A stretch of DNA of 64,000 nt from Pisaster brevispinus (lineage: Eukaryota > Echinodermata > Asteroidea > Forcipulatida > Asteriidae): the NCBI GenBank assembly GCA_023634235.1, contig JAMKCF010000019.1:3844001-3908000 (forward strand), read 5' to 3'. Under the pieces are notes generated by a model. The model did no database searches, had not been told where the DNA came from, and saw only the letters and a program-made list of their open reading frames with translations. This document shows, piece after piece, positions 61,301 through 63,825 of this stretch. Position 1 is the stretch's first letter; each line of letters opens with the position of its first letter. The position numbers and the translations under genes are program-made.

Positions 61301-62136
61301 TCTATTGAAGAATCATAATAATGAGTGGTTAGAAACTTATAGTTGGCCAAAATGTATTTGAAGTAATTCATATTGCGATTATCCTCAGTGGTCGTACGGC
61401 GTACTGCTATGGGAGTTGTTTACAGGAGGTCGAGTGCCATATCCTGGTATTCCGAACGTAGATGTTTACGACTACCTGAAGCGCGGTGAACGCATGGAAG
61501 CACCAAAATTCTGTCACAAGAAGATGTGAGTTGAATAAATATGTTGTTGTTTGTTGGTGTGTGGAAGTGTTGGGGTGTTTGTTTGTTTGTTTGTTTGTCT
61601 GTTGTTGTTGTTACTGCTGCTGCTGCTGCTGCTGCTGCCTTTGCTGTTGCTGTTGTTGCTTCTGCTGCTGCTGCCGTTGTGAATGTTGTTGTTGATGTTG
61701 TTGCTGCTGCTGCTGCTGCTGCTGTTACTCTTGTTGCCTGTTGCTTCTACAGCTGCCACTGCTATACACAGTGCTGTAGTTGCTGTCGCTGTTGATGTTG
61801 TCTGTCGTTGTGCATGTTTGCTGTTTTTTGACTAGTCATATTGTCTTTGTTCTTGTTCTAATTTTCTTTCCCAGCTATGACTTAATGAAGAGTTGCTGGA
61901 AAGAATCCCCAAGGAATCGATGCTCTTTCCAGCAGGTAATCAAAGTACTCAACGAGGTAATGGCAATAATGGCAGGAAATTCTTTTCCATTGGATTCGGA
62001 AGAGCCAGGATGTACTGCAGAGGGTGCGGGGTATCTTATCCCAATGGAAACAATGAAGGGACATTCTTCCGCCGGTGTGGGGAAATCCCGTGGGAAAATT
62101 GGGTACGCCAATGTTACTACAGAGATGTGGAAGTAA
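18304..62136 (+). CDS. MET-like: Plexin/MET-type receptor tyrosine kinase (27 coding exons, 1607 residues)
   Basis: Joining 27 exons with matching phases gives one uninterrupted frame. Domains (residues): signal peptide 1-25; Sema about 40-455; PSI1 463-510; plexin IPT-like about 515-615; PSI2 619-650; IPT-like about 655-760; PSI3 766-820; IPT1 822-913; IPT2 914-1005; IPT3 about 1008-1100; IPT4 about 1105-1185; transmembrane 1191-1215; juxtamembrane 1216-1287; kinase about 1288-1555; tail to 1607. Kinase residues are intact: GQGAFG loop, K1322, E1339, HRD D1414, DFG D1432, YY1444/1445, APE. N-lobe wording ([21 protein letters not shown]) is MET/RON-like. By family knowledge it would sit in the plasma membrane and signal by tyrosine phosphorylation; the ligand is unknown. 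Three PSI modules are a plexin trait absent from vertebrate MET/RON. No furin-type RXXR site was noticed in Sema. The exon 8-9 junction is the least certain. Confidence 0.92.
20789..20977 (+). CDS. Exon 2: Sema domain (residues 350-412)
   Basis: Acceptor TTTTTTGCAG; the frame encodes [13 protein letters not shown]...[13 protein letters not shown], the Sema strand preceding the conserved G-T-S-G-LLKV segment. Phase 0 at both ends. The donor GTTCGT is non-consensus but fits frame and homology. Confidence 0.88.
21960..22590. repeat. Hexamer minisatellite (GAGGCC/AAGGCC) and flank in intron 2
   Basis: From about 22470 to 22590 the sequence is built of GAGGCCGAGGCCAAGGCC-type hexamers. A long open frame on the minus strand (21965-22585) is created by this repeat and has no recognisable protein. 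A second array of the same hexamer lies at 23500-23645. Confidence 0.6.
22731..23126. mobile_element. Palindromic MITE, 'GGGACACGTTGCC' family, full copy
   Basis: The left end GGGACACGTTGCCTTAGATT and right end AATCCGAAGGCAACGTGTCCC are inverted repeats. The interior is also largely palindromic (CCTCAAAATTGTGTG...CACACAATTTTGAGG, and CCGCCATTTTGT...ACAAAATGGC). Related partial copies are at about 51555-51705 and 55155-55545. Non-coding. Confidence 0.7.
23500..23645. repeat. Hexamer minisatellite (GAGGCC/AAGGCC), second array
   Basis: GAGGCCAAGGCCAAG-type hexamers like those at 22470-22590, with an irregular mix of GAGACC variants. Open frames here are repeat artefacts. Confidence 0.6.
23725..23800. 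repeat. Dispersed repeat, related to 29160-29235
   Basis: Shares GAACTAGAGGGTG and CCACYGCTGGTWCATG in the same order as 29160-29235; about 75 bp alignable by eye. Confidence 0.45.
24562..24775. repeat. G-rich repeat with GTGGCGTAGCCA ends
   Basis: Begins AGTGGCGTAGCCAGGA and ends CTTGGCTACGCTGC (inverted), enclosing long G runs (one of about 15 G near 24593) and a C run near 24727. I recall GTGGCGTAGCCAGGA repeats as widespread in marine invertebrate genomes. Confidence 0.5.
24960..28377. other. Intron 2 interior, nothing recognised
   Basis: AT-rich. A patch at 25028-25200 repeats TCATAATTATGA-like palindromes. No exon with plausible splice sites and family motifs was found. Confidence 0.45.
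28378..28583. repeat. 28-bp minisatellite, about 7 units
   Basis: Unit GGTTGTAGTTTCCCATNGAG plus TTGTGYAT, head to tail. The minus-strand open frames with MGNYNH repeats are its shadow. Confidence 0.85.
29636..29761 (+). CDS. Exon 3: C-terminal Sema (residues 413-454)
   Basis: Encodes [18 protein letters not shown]...QIYVLTEQQ, the last Sema blades leading into PSI1 as in plexins. Acceptor TCGATCAG is weak in pyrimidines; donor GTGAAT. Phase 0 at both ends, matching exons 2 and 4. Confidence 0.88.
29869..30056. repeat. Minisatellite with GTCGAC, about 4 units of ~53 bp
   Basis: CAAGTCGAC...CAAASWAAGATGTCGAC recurs about every 53 bp, each unit carrying two GTCGAC sites. Confidence 0.7.
30320..30423 (+). 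CDS. Exon 4: start of PSI1 (residues 455-488)
   Basis: Acceptor CTTTTGTTGCAG. The frame reads [15 protein letters not shown]...DPYCGWC, the signature of the first plexin/semaphorin PSI module. Donor GTAAGA; ends phase 2. Confidence 0.95.
30602..31027. mobile_element. Long foldback (palindromic) element in intron 4
   Basis: TTTGCGGTAACACCATGTGT at the left is mirrored by ACACATGGTGTTACCGCAAA at the right. Between them are paired blocks (GGGAGACTACTT.., CTGTCCTGCT) and a central near-perfect palindrome 30812-30885 with a 3-base loop. The left arm carries about 80 extra bases (roughly 30730-30810). Confidence 0.75.
31407..31539 (+). CDS. Exon 5: end of PSI1 and linker (residues 489-533)
   Basis: Acceptor TTCTAACTGCAG. 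Encodes CTRRVECT...W...[11 protein letters not shown], completing PSI1 and starting the plexin-type IPT-like segment. Donor GTGAGC; ends phase 0. Confidence 0.92.
31885..32088. repeat. GGGTCA-rich dispersed repeat, copy 1
   Basis: Contains several TGACCC/GGGTCA hexamers, including TGACCCAGAAATGGGTCA, and ends with TTTAGAGTG as the copy at 60527-60658 does. Confidence 0.5.
32157..32313 (+). CDS. Exon 6: plexin IPT-like region (residues 534-585)
   Basis: Encodes [17 protein letters not shown]...NTVACYIPG, the plexin pattern of LP-x-GE-Y-C-F followed by V-x-C-x-P. The acceptor ATTCAG has a poor pyrimidine tract. Donor GTACAT, ends phase 1. Confidence 0.85.
33203..33237 (-). ncRNA. Hammerhead-like ribozyme core at the Penelope element end
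   Basis: On the minus strand: CUGACGA, helix II (GGUCC/GGAUC with loop GGAUU), GAAA, then GC-UAAG-GC as a minimal helix III. These are the conserved hammerhead core boxes in order. The base expected to be U after helix III is C here and helix I is not evident, so it may be inactive. Hammerhead motifs are known in Penelope-like element ends. Confidence 0.5.
33785..33998. repeat. 108-bp tandem duplication in the Penelope element tail
   Basis: 33785-33892 and 33893-33998 are almost identical. The duplicated unit includes the last codons of the endonuclease (the [12 protein letters not shown] ending on the minus strand) and the adjoining 3' sequence. Confidence 0.9.
33956..34378 (-). pseudogene. 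Penelope GIY-YIG endonuclease region, broken
   Basis: On the minus strand a CHKC...CRTC cysteine linker is followed by [18 protein letters not shown], the GIY-YIG signature of Penelope elements. It is one frame away from the upstream reverse transcriptase, has an in-frame TGA at 34052-34054, and needs another shift before the C-terminal FGLNVNTG block. Hence a decayed copy. Confidence 0.85.
34381..35907 (-). CDS. Penelope-like reverse transcriptase (508 residues)
   Basis: Motifs of Penelope reverse transcriptases in order: [49 protein letters not shown] (catalytic Asp region), [32 protein letters not shown] (the YxDD equivalent), VNFLDVTIS and the [13 protein letters not shown] thumb. The frame itself is open, so the domain may be nearly full length, although the endonuclease that follows is out of frame. 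It makes cDNA from the element RNA; it is not a host gene. Confidence 0.93.
   Translation of the reverse strand: MALDTYINSVSSEVLKVPNTWAPNNLPQDERHALTQLRQSPDIVIKRADKGSAVVVMNTHDYIAEGLRQLSNTDHYIECDTDPTQSFSKQISDTLVRIHNANGIDKDTFNYLLPQDPRTARFYLLPKIHKPNNPGRPIVSGNGSPTERISEFVDSFLNPLVSGIPSFIKDTTDFLHKLEDVKHQIPDSAFLVTLDDSSLYTNIPHNEGMSACVSALRGNKQSRPSVIHVKELISHIFTKNNFSFTDRHFLQIQGTAMGTKMAPSYANIFMSDLEEKLLSSAPSRPLVWWRFIDDIFSIWCGSQDSLVEFIDHINSFHPTIKFTTEYSLTSVNFLDVTISKSPSGIATDVYSKPTDTHQYLLSNSCHPSHCKKAIAYSQALRIRRICSTDTLYKRRSSDLRKHLVSRGHSERRVQLAINKALSIPRHTLLANTGSRKVPTKRVALVTTYHPKLPKLSSILNGRINILHSSKRLRSAIPENPLVAFRRPKNLGDILVRAKLPQVQAKHHH
36371..36467 (+). CDS. Exon 7: plexin STNFTFYDC-type segment (residues 586-617)
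   Basis: Acceptor TTTGTTTTACAG. Encodes [11 protein letters not shown]...[11 protein letters not shown], the plexin block just before PSI2. Enters phase 1 and leaves phase 2 at donor GTAGGT. This motif is one of the clearest signs that the stalk is of plexin type. Confidence 0.93.
36570..37380. repeat. 61-bp minisatellite in intron 7, about 13 units
   Basis: Unit contains GGTGGAGATGCAATCTAGTA, AGGTTTGCAATAACATATGA and TTAGAATTTGAAACTTTGCA. Some units carry a longer CATGTATTTGAGTAG variant. Confidence 0.9.
37488..37518 (+). ncRNA. Possible hammerhead-like core, second site
   Basis: CUGAAGA, then GAUC...GAUC as a helix II with an 11-base loop, then GAAA. The surrounding text (CGAAACGTCGAGTTGTTAC) resembles Penelope ends. 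No clear helix I or III; weak. Confidence 0.25.
38199..38298 (+). CDS. Exon 8: PSI2 (residues 618-651)
   Basis: Acceptor TGTATCTATACAG. Encodes [15 protein letters not shown]...CTHQSTEC, the second plexin PSI. The end is uncertain: donor GTCATA at 38299 gives phase 0 as needed by exon 9; the better-looking GTGGTA at 38318 or GTATTA at 38321 give phase 1 and would need another exon between. Confidence 0.8.
38466..43069. repeat. 59-bp minisatellite, about 78 units (4.6 kb)
   Basis: Unit GTGGGTGACGGGGTGTATTC, AGACATAGTAGCATGTCTAA, AAACACGAGTGGAGCACGA. Variants (GAAGCATGAG, GCATGCCT, a 3-bp ATTCATCAG insertion, GTGTTCAG) recur in the same order in different parts, showing multi-unit duplications. 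Each unit has AGACAT/ATGTCT inverted around AGTAGC. It fills most of intron 8 and starts about 165 bp after the chosen exon 8 end. Confidence 0.97.
43075..43275. repeat. GGGTCA-rich dispersed repeat, copy 2
   Basis: Directly follows the 59-bp array. Contains GTGACCCAGATTCGGG, CCCATTTCTGGGTCA and GGGTCAATTTTGACCC, matching the copies at 31885 and 60527. Confidence 0.55.
43480..43625 (+). mobile_element. Penelope-type element end with hammerhead-like core
   Basis: At 43503-43536: CUGAUGA, helix II AGUAG/CUAU, GAAA, then GC-UCAU-GC. It is followed by TTAGTTAGTCTTTAAGTGCT and CAGACTAACACGGC. I recall similar hammerhead-plus-tail blocks from vertebrate repeat ends, and I infer a Penelope-like origin. 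The base after helix III is A where U is expected. Confidence 0.45.
44170..44640 (+). pseudogene. Degenerate LINE reverse transcriptase C-terminus
   Basis: Across frames the sequence reads DYSNLLL...QCS...[13 protein letters not shown]...FKLARF...LN, the conserved tail of CR1/Jockey-like LINE proteins. It contains several stops. 5'-truncated, dead copy in intron 8. Confidence 0.6.
44704..44838 (+). CDS. Exon 9: IPT-like region after PSI2 (residues 652-696)
   Basis: Acceptor CTACTTTCTAG. Encodes [20 protein letters not shown]...VAVSNLPDS, matching the plexin CP-I...LPVG...I-L-NLP pattern. Phase 0 at both ends; donor GTTTGT is weak. Confidence 0.82.
44905..45170 (+). pseudogene. Degenerate LINE-like segment (FGHMVR motif)
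   Basis: [15 protein letters not shown] then FGHMVRW across frames, followed by a QGKW-like stretch. This resembles the tail of many LINE open reading frames; short and broken. Confidence 0.4.
45400..45545. repeat. Dispersed repeat end with AGCGC...GCGCTATATAAGAA
   Basis: GTAAAGCGCCTTG...GTGCGCTATATAAGAACCAATTATTA is a common metazoan SINE/LINE-type 3' end. A related copy in the opposite orientation lies at 48862-48960. Confidence 0.5.
45687..45782 (+). CDS. Exon 10: IPT-like region (residues 697-728)
   Basis: Acceptor TTGTTCATGTTAG. Encodes [18 protein letters not shown]...IIKCN, the plexin Y-C...V-A...I-C pattern. Donor GTAAGT; phase 0 at both ends. Confidence 0.9.
46093..46189 (+). CDS. 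Exon 11: IPT-like region (residues 729-760)
   Basis: Acceptor TTCTCCTTAAAAAG. Encodes [20 protein letters not shown], ending in the plexin V-x-WNGDW strand before PSI3. Donor GTGAGT; ends phase 1. Confidence 0.9.
46270..46431. repeat. 21-bp minisatellite, about 8 units
   Basis: Unit GCGAATTACTATTTTGCGCGG head to tail in intron 11. Open frames on both strands (ANYYFAR.., IVIRPRK..) are its shadow. Confidence 0.9.
46862..47043 (+). CDS. Exon 12: PSI3 (residues 761-821)
   Basis: Acceptor TTTCCTTTTTGCAG. Encodes [20 protein letters not shown], then CRWCG...CASRDSTVC...QCPAPHLEK: the third plexin PSI module, with its LYKC start and CPAP end. Enters phase 1, leaves phase 0 at donor GTAACA. Confidence 0.95.
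47803..47957 (+). CDS. Exon 13: IPT1 (residues 822-872)
   Basis: Acceptor GTGTAATTTCAG. Encodes [20 protein letters not shown]...VGQQPCDL, the canonical G-P-x-GG/N-T-x-I-x-G-x-NFG opening of an IPT/TIG domain. Ends phase 2 at GTGATG. Confidence 0.95.
48413..48533 (+). CDS. Exon 14: end of IPT1 (residues 873-913)
   Basis: Acceptor TTTCAATACAG. Encodes SVSCRTAPM...VSVARV...GKVDFIYT, the C-x-T-x-P, V-V and F-Y-T strands closing an IPT domain. Donor GTAAAT; ends phase 0. Confidence 0.93.
48862..48960. repeat. Dispersed repeat end (reverse orientation)
   Basis: (TAA)n then ATTCTTATATAGCGCATTAC...TGCACTTTAC, the reverse complement of the type of end seen at 45400-45545. Confidence 0.5.
49380..49519 (+). 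CDS. Exon 15: IPT2 (residues 914-959)
   Basis: Acceptor ACTTTTTTATGGTAG. Encodes [31 protein letters not shown] and IGTNVSC, a canonical IPT start. Donor GTAAGA survives next to a transposon inserted 10 bp into the intron. Ends phase 2. Confidence 0.95.
49530..50021. mobile_element. TIR element filled with palindromic GGCGTTATAACGCC units
   Basis: Terminal inverted repeats of about 40 bp (TACGGTGGCTGATATCCGCC... / ...GGCGGAAATCAGCCACCGTA) flanked by a 6-bp duplication GATAAG (49524-49529 and 50022-50027). The interior is about 20 copies of the 14-bp palindrome GGCGTTATAACGCC, with spacer orientation switching near 49735, so the whole element is a palindrome of palindromes. No coding capacity. 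Confidence 0.88.
50071..50248. mobile_element. hAT-like MITE, ACGGAGCTCTGGAAGTGCCA family, copy 1
   Basis: The left end ACGGAGCTCTGGAAGTGCCA and right end TGGCACTTCCAAAGCTCCGT are inverted. Flanks CACTTTGC (50063-50070) and AACTTTGC (50249-50256) are an 8-bp duplication with one mismatch, as expected for hAT elements. Confidence 0.75.
50572..50736 (+). CDS. Exon 16: end of IPT2, start of IPT3 (residues 960-1014)
   Basis: Encodes [20 protein letters not shown], then [20 protein letters not shown] and IQPRSSIES; the F-x-Y/F-x-P-P-x-I-x-P boundary between IPT2 and IPT3 is plain. Phase 2 at both ends; donor GTAAGT. Confidence 0.94.
51221..51332 (+). CDS. Exon 17: IPT3 (residues 1015-1052)
   Basis: Encodes [20 protein letters not shown], the GG-x-L-T-I-x-G-T-L core of IPT3. 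An internal CACAGTGAGT could act as a cryptic donor. Ends phase 0 at GTAAGT. Confidence 0.92.
51555..51705. repeat. Partial copy of the GGGACACGTTGCC-family repeat
   Basis: The right half (TTTATAGCCCAAAGCGCCCAATCC...GCAACATG) matches the end of the full copy at 22731-23126. The left half (GCAAACTGCCTTC...CTCCTTATCCTTTT) matches 55440-55545 in inverse orientation. Confidence 0.5.
52444..52659 (+). CDS. Exon 18: end of IPT3, start of IPT4 (residues 1053-1124)
   Basis: Acceptor TTTGTTTCTACACCACAG. Encodes [11 protein letters not shown], then [10 protein letters not shown] and FSYCLDPTF, the usual L-C-x-SPA and VGF-DG strands of plexin/MET IPT domains. A shorter start at 52555 (TTTCAG) is possible but would lose the conserved SPA block. 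Donor GTAGGT; phase 0. Confidence 0.92.
53220..53619. mobile_element. hAT-like MITE, same family as 50071-50248, longer copy
   Basis: The left end ACGTAGTTCTGGAAGTGCCA and right end TGGCTCTTCCAGAGCTCCGT are inverted. The interior repeats AGGATGTCATCATCC-like palindromes. AGCT on both sides may be the remnant of a target duplication. Confidence 0.65.
53672..53812 (+). CDS. Exon 19: IPT4 (residues 1125-1171)
   Basis: Encodes [20 protein letters not shown], then NCTVTELI and [11 protein letters not shown], the IPT4 pattern G-L...VTVG-x-C-V...L-C-P. Acceptor TTGTTGTTGAAG; donor GTAAGA; phase 0. Confidence 0.93.
53885..55055 (+). pseudogene. 5'-truncated LINE (CR1/L2-like) reverse transcriptase
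   Basis: Across frames: [10 protein letters not shown] (altered FADD palm motif), [51 protein letters not shown], and [15 protein letters not shown]. These are the palm, thumb and C-terminal motifs of CR1-type LINEs. Stops and frameshifts show it is dead. A 3' tail follows, ending near (ATGA)n at 55036-55060. Lies in intron 19, sense orientation. Confidence 0.82.
55155..55545. repeat. Partial copy of the GGGACACGTTGCC-family palindromic repeat
   Basis: GGGGCACGTTCATTTTGGTTTGGGCG...GGTCTGCTATTTTGTGG...CAAAATGGCAGACC parallels the full copy at 22731-23126. Confidence 0.55.
55747..55954 (+). CDS. Exon 20: membrane-proximal strand, transmembrane helix, juxtamembrane (residues 1172-1240)
   Basis: Encodes [19 protein letters not shown], an uninterrupted hydrophobic helix (residues 1191-1215), then stop-transfer [11 protein letters not shown]. 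Donor GTACAA, ends phase 1. This exon links the plexin-type ectodomain to the cytoplasmic kinase. Confidence 0.95.
56545..56685. repeat. GGGTCA-rich dispersed repeat, copy 3
   Basis: CAGGGTCAAACTGAC, TACTGACCCTGAAATGGGTT and neighbouring text match the copies at 31885, 43075 and 60527 loosely. Confidence 0.4.
57013..57183 (+). CDS. Exon 21: juxtamembrane to glycine loop (residues 1241-1297)
   Basis: Encodes [33 protein letters not shown] and LGQG; the kinase glycine-rich loop is split across this junction. Enters and leaves phase 1; donor GTAAGC. Confidence 0.93.
57660..57810. mobile_element. MITE, 'GGGCCCAATTTCATAAAGC' family, copy 5 (diverged)
   Basis: AGCTTAGCACAAAAC...TTTTACCAGAA...AGCTCTATGAAATTG shares the family body and right end. 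Confidence 0.5.
57899..57982 (+). CDS. Exon 22: kinase N-lobe with catalytic lysine (residues 1298-1325)
   Basis: Encodes [13 protein letters not shown]...TVTVKTAS. K1322 is the ATP-binding lysine (the VAVK position). Phase 1 at both ends; donor GTGAGT. Confidence 0.96.
58132..58316 (+). CDS. Exon 23: kinase alpha-C to hinge (residues 1326-1387)
   Basis: Encodes [20 protein letters not shown], then [20 protein letters not shown]1339 should form the salt bridge with K1322. This segment is the strongest MET/RON match. Ends phase 0 at GTAATT. Confidence 0.97.
58431..59221. mobile_element. MITE, 'GGGCCCAATTTCATAAAGC' family, copy 6, split by a solo LTR
   Basis: The left half TGGGCCGAATTTTATAGAGC...GCTTACCAGAATAATG and right half GTCACATGTACAAC...AGCTCTATGAAATTGGGCCC make one family member once 58521-59113 plus one target copy is removed. 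Confidence 0.75.
58521..59113. mobile_element. Solo LTR (593 bp) with 4-bp target duplication
   Basis: Begins TGTAACGCAGG and ends GAGCCTTACA, giving TGTAA/TTACA termini typical of LTRs. CTAC flanks both sides (58517-58520, 59114-59117). An AATAAA lies near 59097. No internal retroelement sequence remains, so this is a solo LTR left by recombination; family not identified. Confidence 0.75.
59591..59691 (+). CDS. Exon 24: kinase catalytic loop (residues 1388-1420)
   Basis: Encodes [20 protein letters not shown] and RNC. D1414 is the catalytic base; HRDLAARN is the tyrosine-kinase form. Acceptor GCATCGTGTGAAG; donor GTAAGA; ends phase 2. Confidence 0.97.
60527..60658. repeat. GGGTCA-rich dispersed repeat, copy 4, with CACTCT/AGAGTG ends
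   Basis: Starts CACTCTGACCCATTTCTGGG and ends GAGTTTTTTTAGAGTG. Contains GGGTCAATTCTGACCC and TGACCCATTTCTGGGTCA. Confidence 0.6.
60789..60951 (+). CDS. Exon 25: activation segment (residues 1421-1475)
   Basis: Encodes [20 protein letters not shown], then [17 protein letters not shown]1432 and twin tyrosines Y1444/Y1445 (the MET autophosphorylation arrangement) are present, as is APE. Ends phase 0 at GTAGGT. Confidence 0.97.
61389..61525 (+). CDS. Exon 26: kinase C-lobe (residues 1476-1520)
   Basis: Acceptor GATTATCCTCAG. Encodes [20 protein letters not shown], then [16 protein letters not shown]. Ends phase 2 at GTGAGT. Confidence 0.97.
61600..61740. repeat. CTG/TTG trinucleotide microsatellite in the last intron
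   Basis: Imperfect (CTG)n and (TTG)n runs, including two blocks of six to seven pure CTG. It ends about 130 bp before exon 27. Cys-, Ala- or Leu-rich open frames here are artefacts. Confidence 0.95.
61875..62136 (+). CDS. Exon 27: end of kinase and C-terminal tail (residues 1521-1607, stop TAA)
   Basis: Acceptor TTTCTTTCCCAG. Encodes [20 protein letters not shown], then a tail of about 50 residues with AGYLIPME and [15 protein letters not shown] fits the Grb2 SH2 consensus pYxNx. R1536 of subdomain XI is kept, but the usual following RPSF is RCSF. Confidence 0.96.
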
Positions 62137-63700
62137 TGTCAGACGAGGACGCATTCACAAAGATTTCCAGACACTGTTGGGTCTTCAGACATCTAGACTG
62201 AGGAGTCGTAGGTGCTCGCAAGACCATCAAACAACATCAAATGCAACCCTCGGTGTACAGGCAATTGTTTGTGTTCACTGCTCCTAAAAAAATGGAATAA
62301 TCCCCTTCCTTGTATCAGGCAACCATTTTCACTTGATGTATTTAACCCCAAGTAAGAAACCAATTTGTTTACGGGTTAATTATTTCTAGTAGGCCTTAAG
62401 TGTAATTTGTATTTTGTTCTCTACATTTTTTGTTTTTGTAACGCGCAGTAGGTGTTGCGTAATATAAATGTCAAATCTTCTTAGAATTATTAATAGGTGA
62501 AGATGAGAGGGTAAATTGATTTTAAGTCCAAATAATTACAGTTAAACAATATCGTGTTTTCATCGTAATTTTTGTTACTAAGACTAACCGTTTATACTAT
62601 TTTCCAATTACAATGTCACTGAAGACAAACAAAGTTATTAGTTCAATTTAATTAAAGGTCGTCAAAAAAAGAAAACAAAAATAACTGTTTTTATCATGTC
62701 TGGGAGTTAACTGTTCTAATCATGTACATGTACTTGAAATAAGTAGGGCCTAGTTAAAATGTAGTTGTGACCTTAGAAATGTATTTTATCATTAATGAAC
62801 TTTAAATATAAAAATATATTACAGTTTTACCGCTATGATCCGCTTTTATCGAAGTAAATTCTTTTACCTGATCATCAAGATGCTTAACTTTCACCAAAAA
62901 AAAAAATATCTATCAATGACCAGCTCTCCCGGAATTCCCATAGGAATTGTACAGCAATTATTTATCATTGGGGCTAATGGACACTGCTAAGTGAATTGAA
63001 CCATATGGTTTTCAGATGGCTTCTCTATAGACTTGTACAGGGCTCAGAGCACTGCCCTGGTTGTTTATGTTGATGATTGAGTAGGATGGTGTTTCAGGGA
63101 TTAGTTAGACCATGGAGCTAAATAGCTCTATGGTTATGACCCTATGAGAAGATGGTAAGAGATTTTGATGTTCTTCCTATTTTGTGTAAACAAAGTGTGA
63201 AGTAAAATGGTATACAATCTACACAAAGACAAATGTGGGCTCATCTATAAAAAAAATTATGCTTGAATATGATTGATTTAGTCAAAGGGTCTATATCTAA
63301 AGGTTTTGGGCCATTTGGAAGTAATTGGGTTCTCCACAAAACAAATTTACACGTAAATACAAACGGACTGTTGACTGCAGTCCGATGGCATAAGCGTGTA
63401 TACATTTTATGATGGGGTCACGAAGGGTTAACGTCATAAAAGTATTATAATAACAAAACAATTCTAGATGATAAAAAAACACTGGAGTGAGCACTGGTAC
63501 ACTAAGCCATGGTACAAATTGATGTATTTTACTGTCAAAGTCCTTGGTTTTATAGAATGGATCATTCCACATACATCTAAGAGGGGATCAGTTCCCAGAG
63601 TTGTGTACTTTCTTTTATACGTATTTGTTAGGGGCTGAAACATGTTTTCACTCATTCACACTTCGTGCAATTGTTAGATTGATCCATCTGTTCTTCGTAG
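62137..63700 (+). other. 3' UTR and downstream flank
   Basis: AT-rich, no coding signal. An ATTAAA at 62651-62656 is a possible polyadenylation signal; no canonical AATAAA was noticed close to the stop. Nothing else recognised. Confidence 0.4.
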
Positions 63701-63703
63701 CAG

Positions 63704-63825
63704 GCTTGCCAGATGTCTTGCTGACAGCCTGTGATAGGTTCAGTAGTTTCCAACACTCCTACCCCTGCAAATCAAACTTTGTTGGCTTACTTGGGAACCA
63801 GGATCTAGTGGAACCTTCCGGTATG
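63704..63825 (+). other. Unidentified exon-like segment of a downstream gene
   Basis: Acceptor TTCTTCGTAGCAG, an open frame reading LPDVLLTACDRFSS...YPCKSNFVGLLGNQDLVEP, and donor GTATGT. The product is not recognised. Its last 85 bases are repeated at 63906-63990. Confidence 0.35.

Noticed and set aside
61486..61795. Cys-, Ala- or Ser/Asn-rich open frames on both strands
   Set aside because: They are translations of the CTG/TTG microsatellite between exons 26 and 27.
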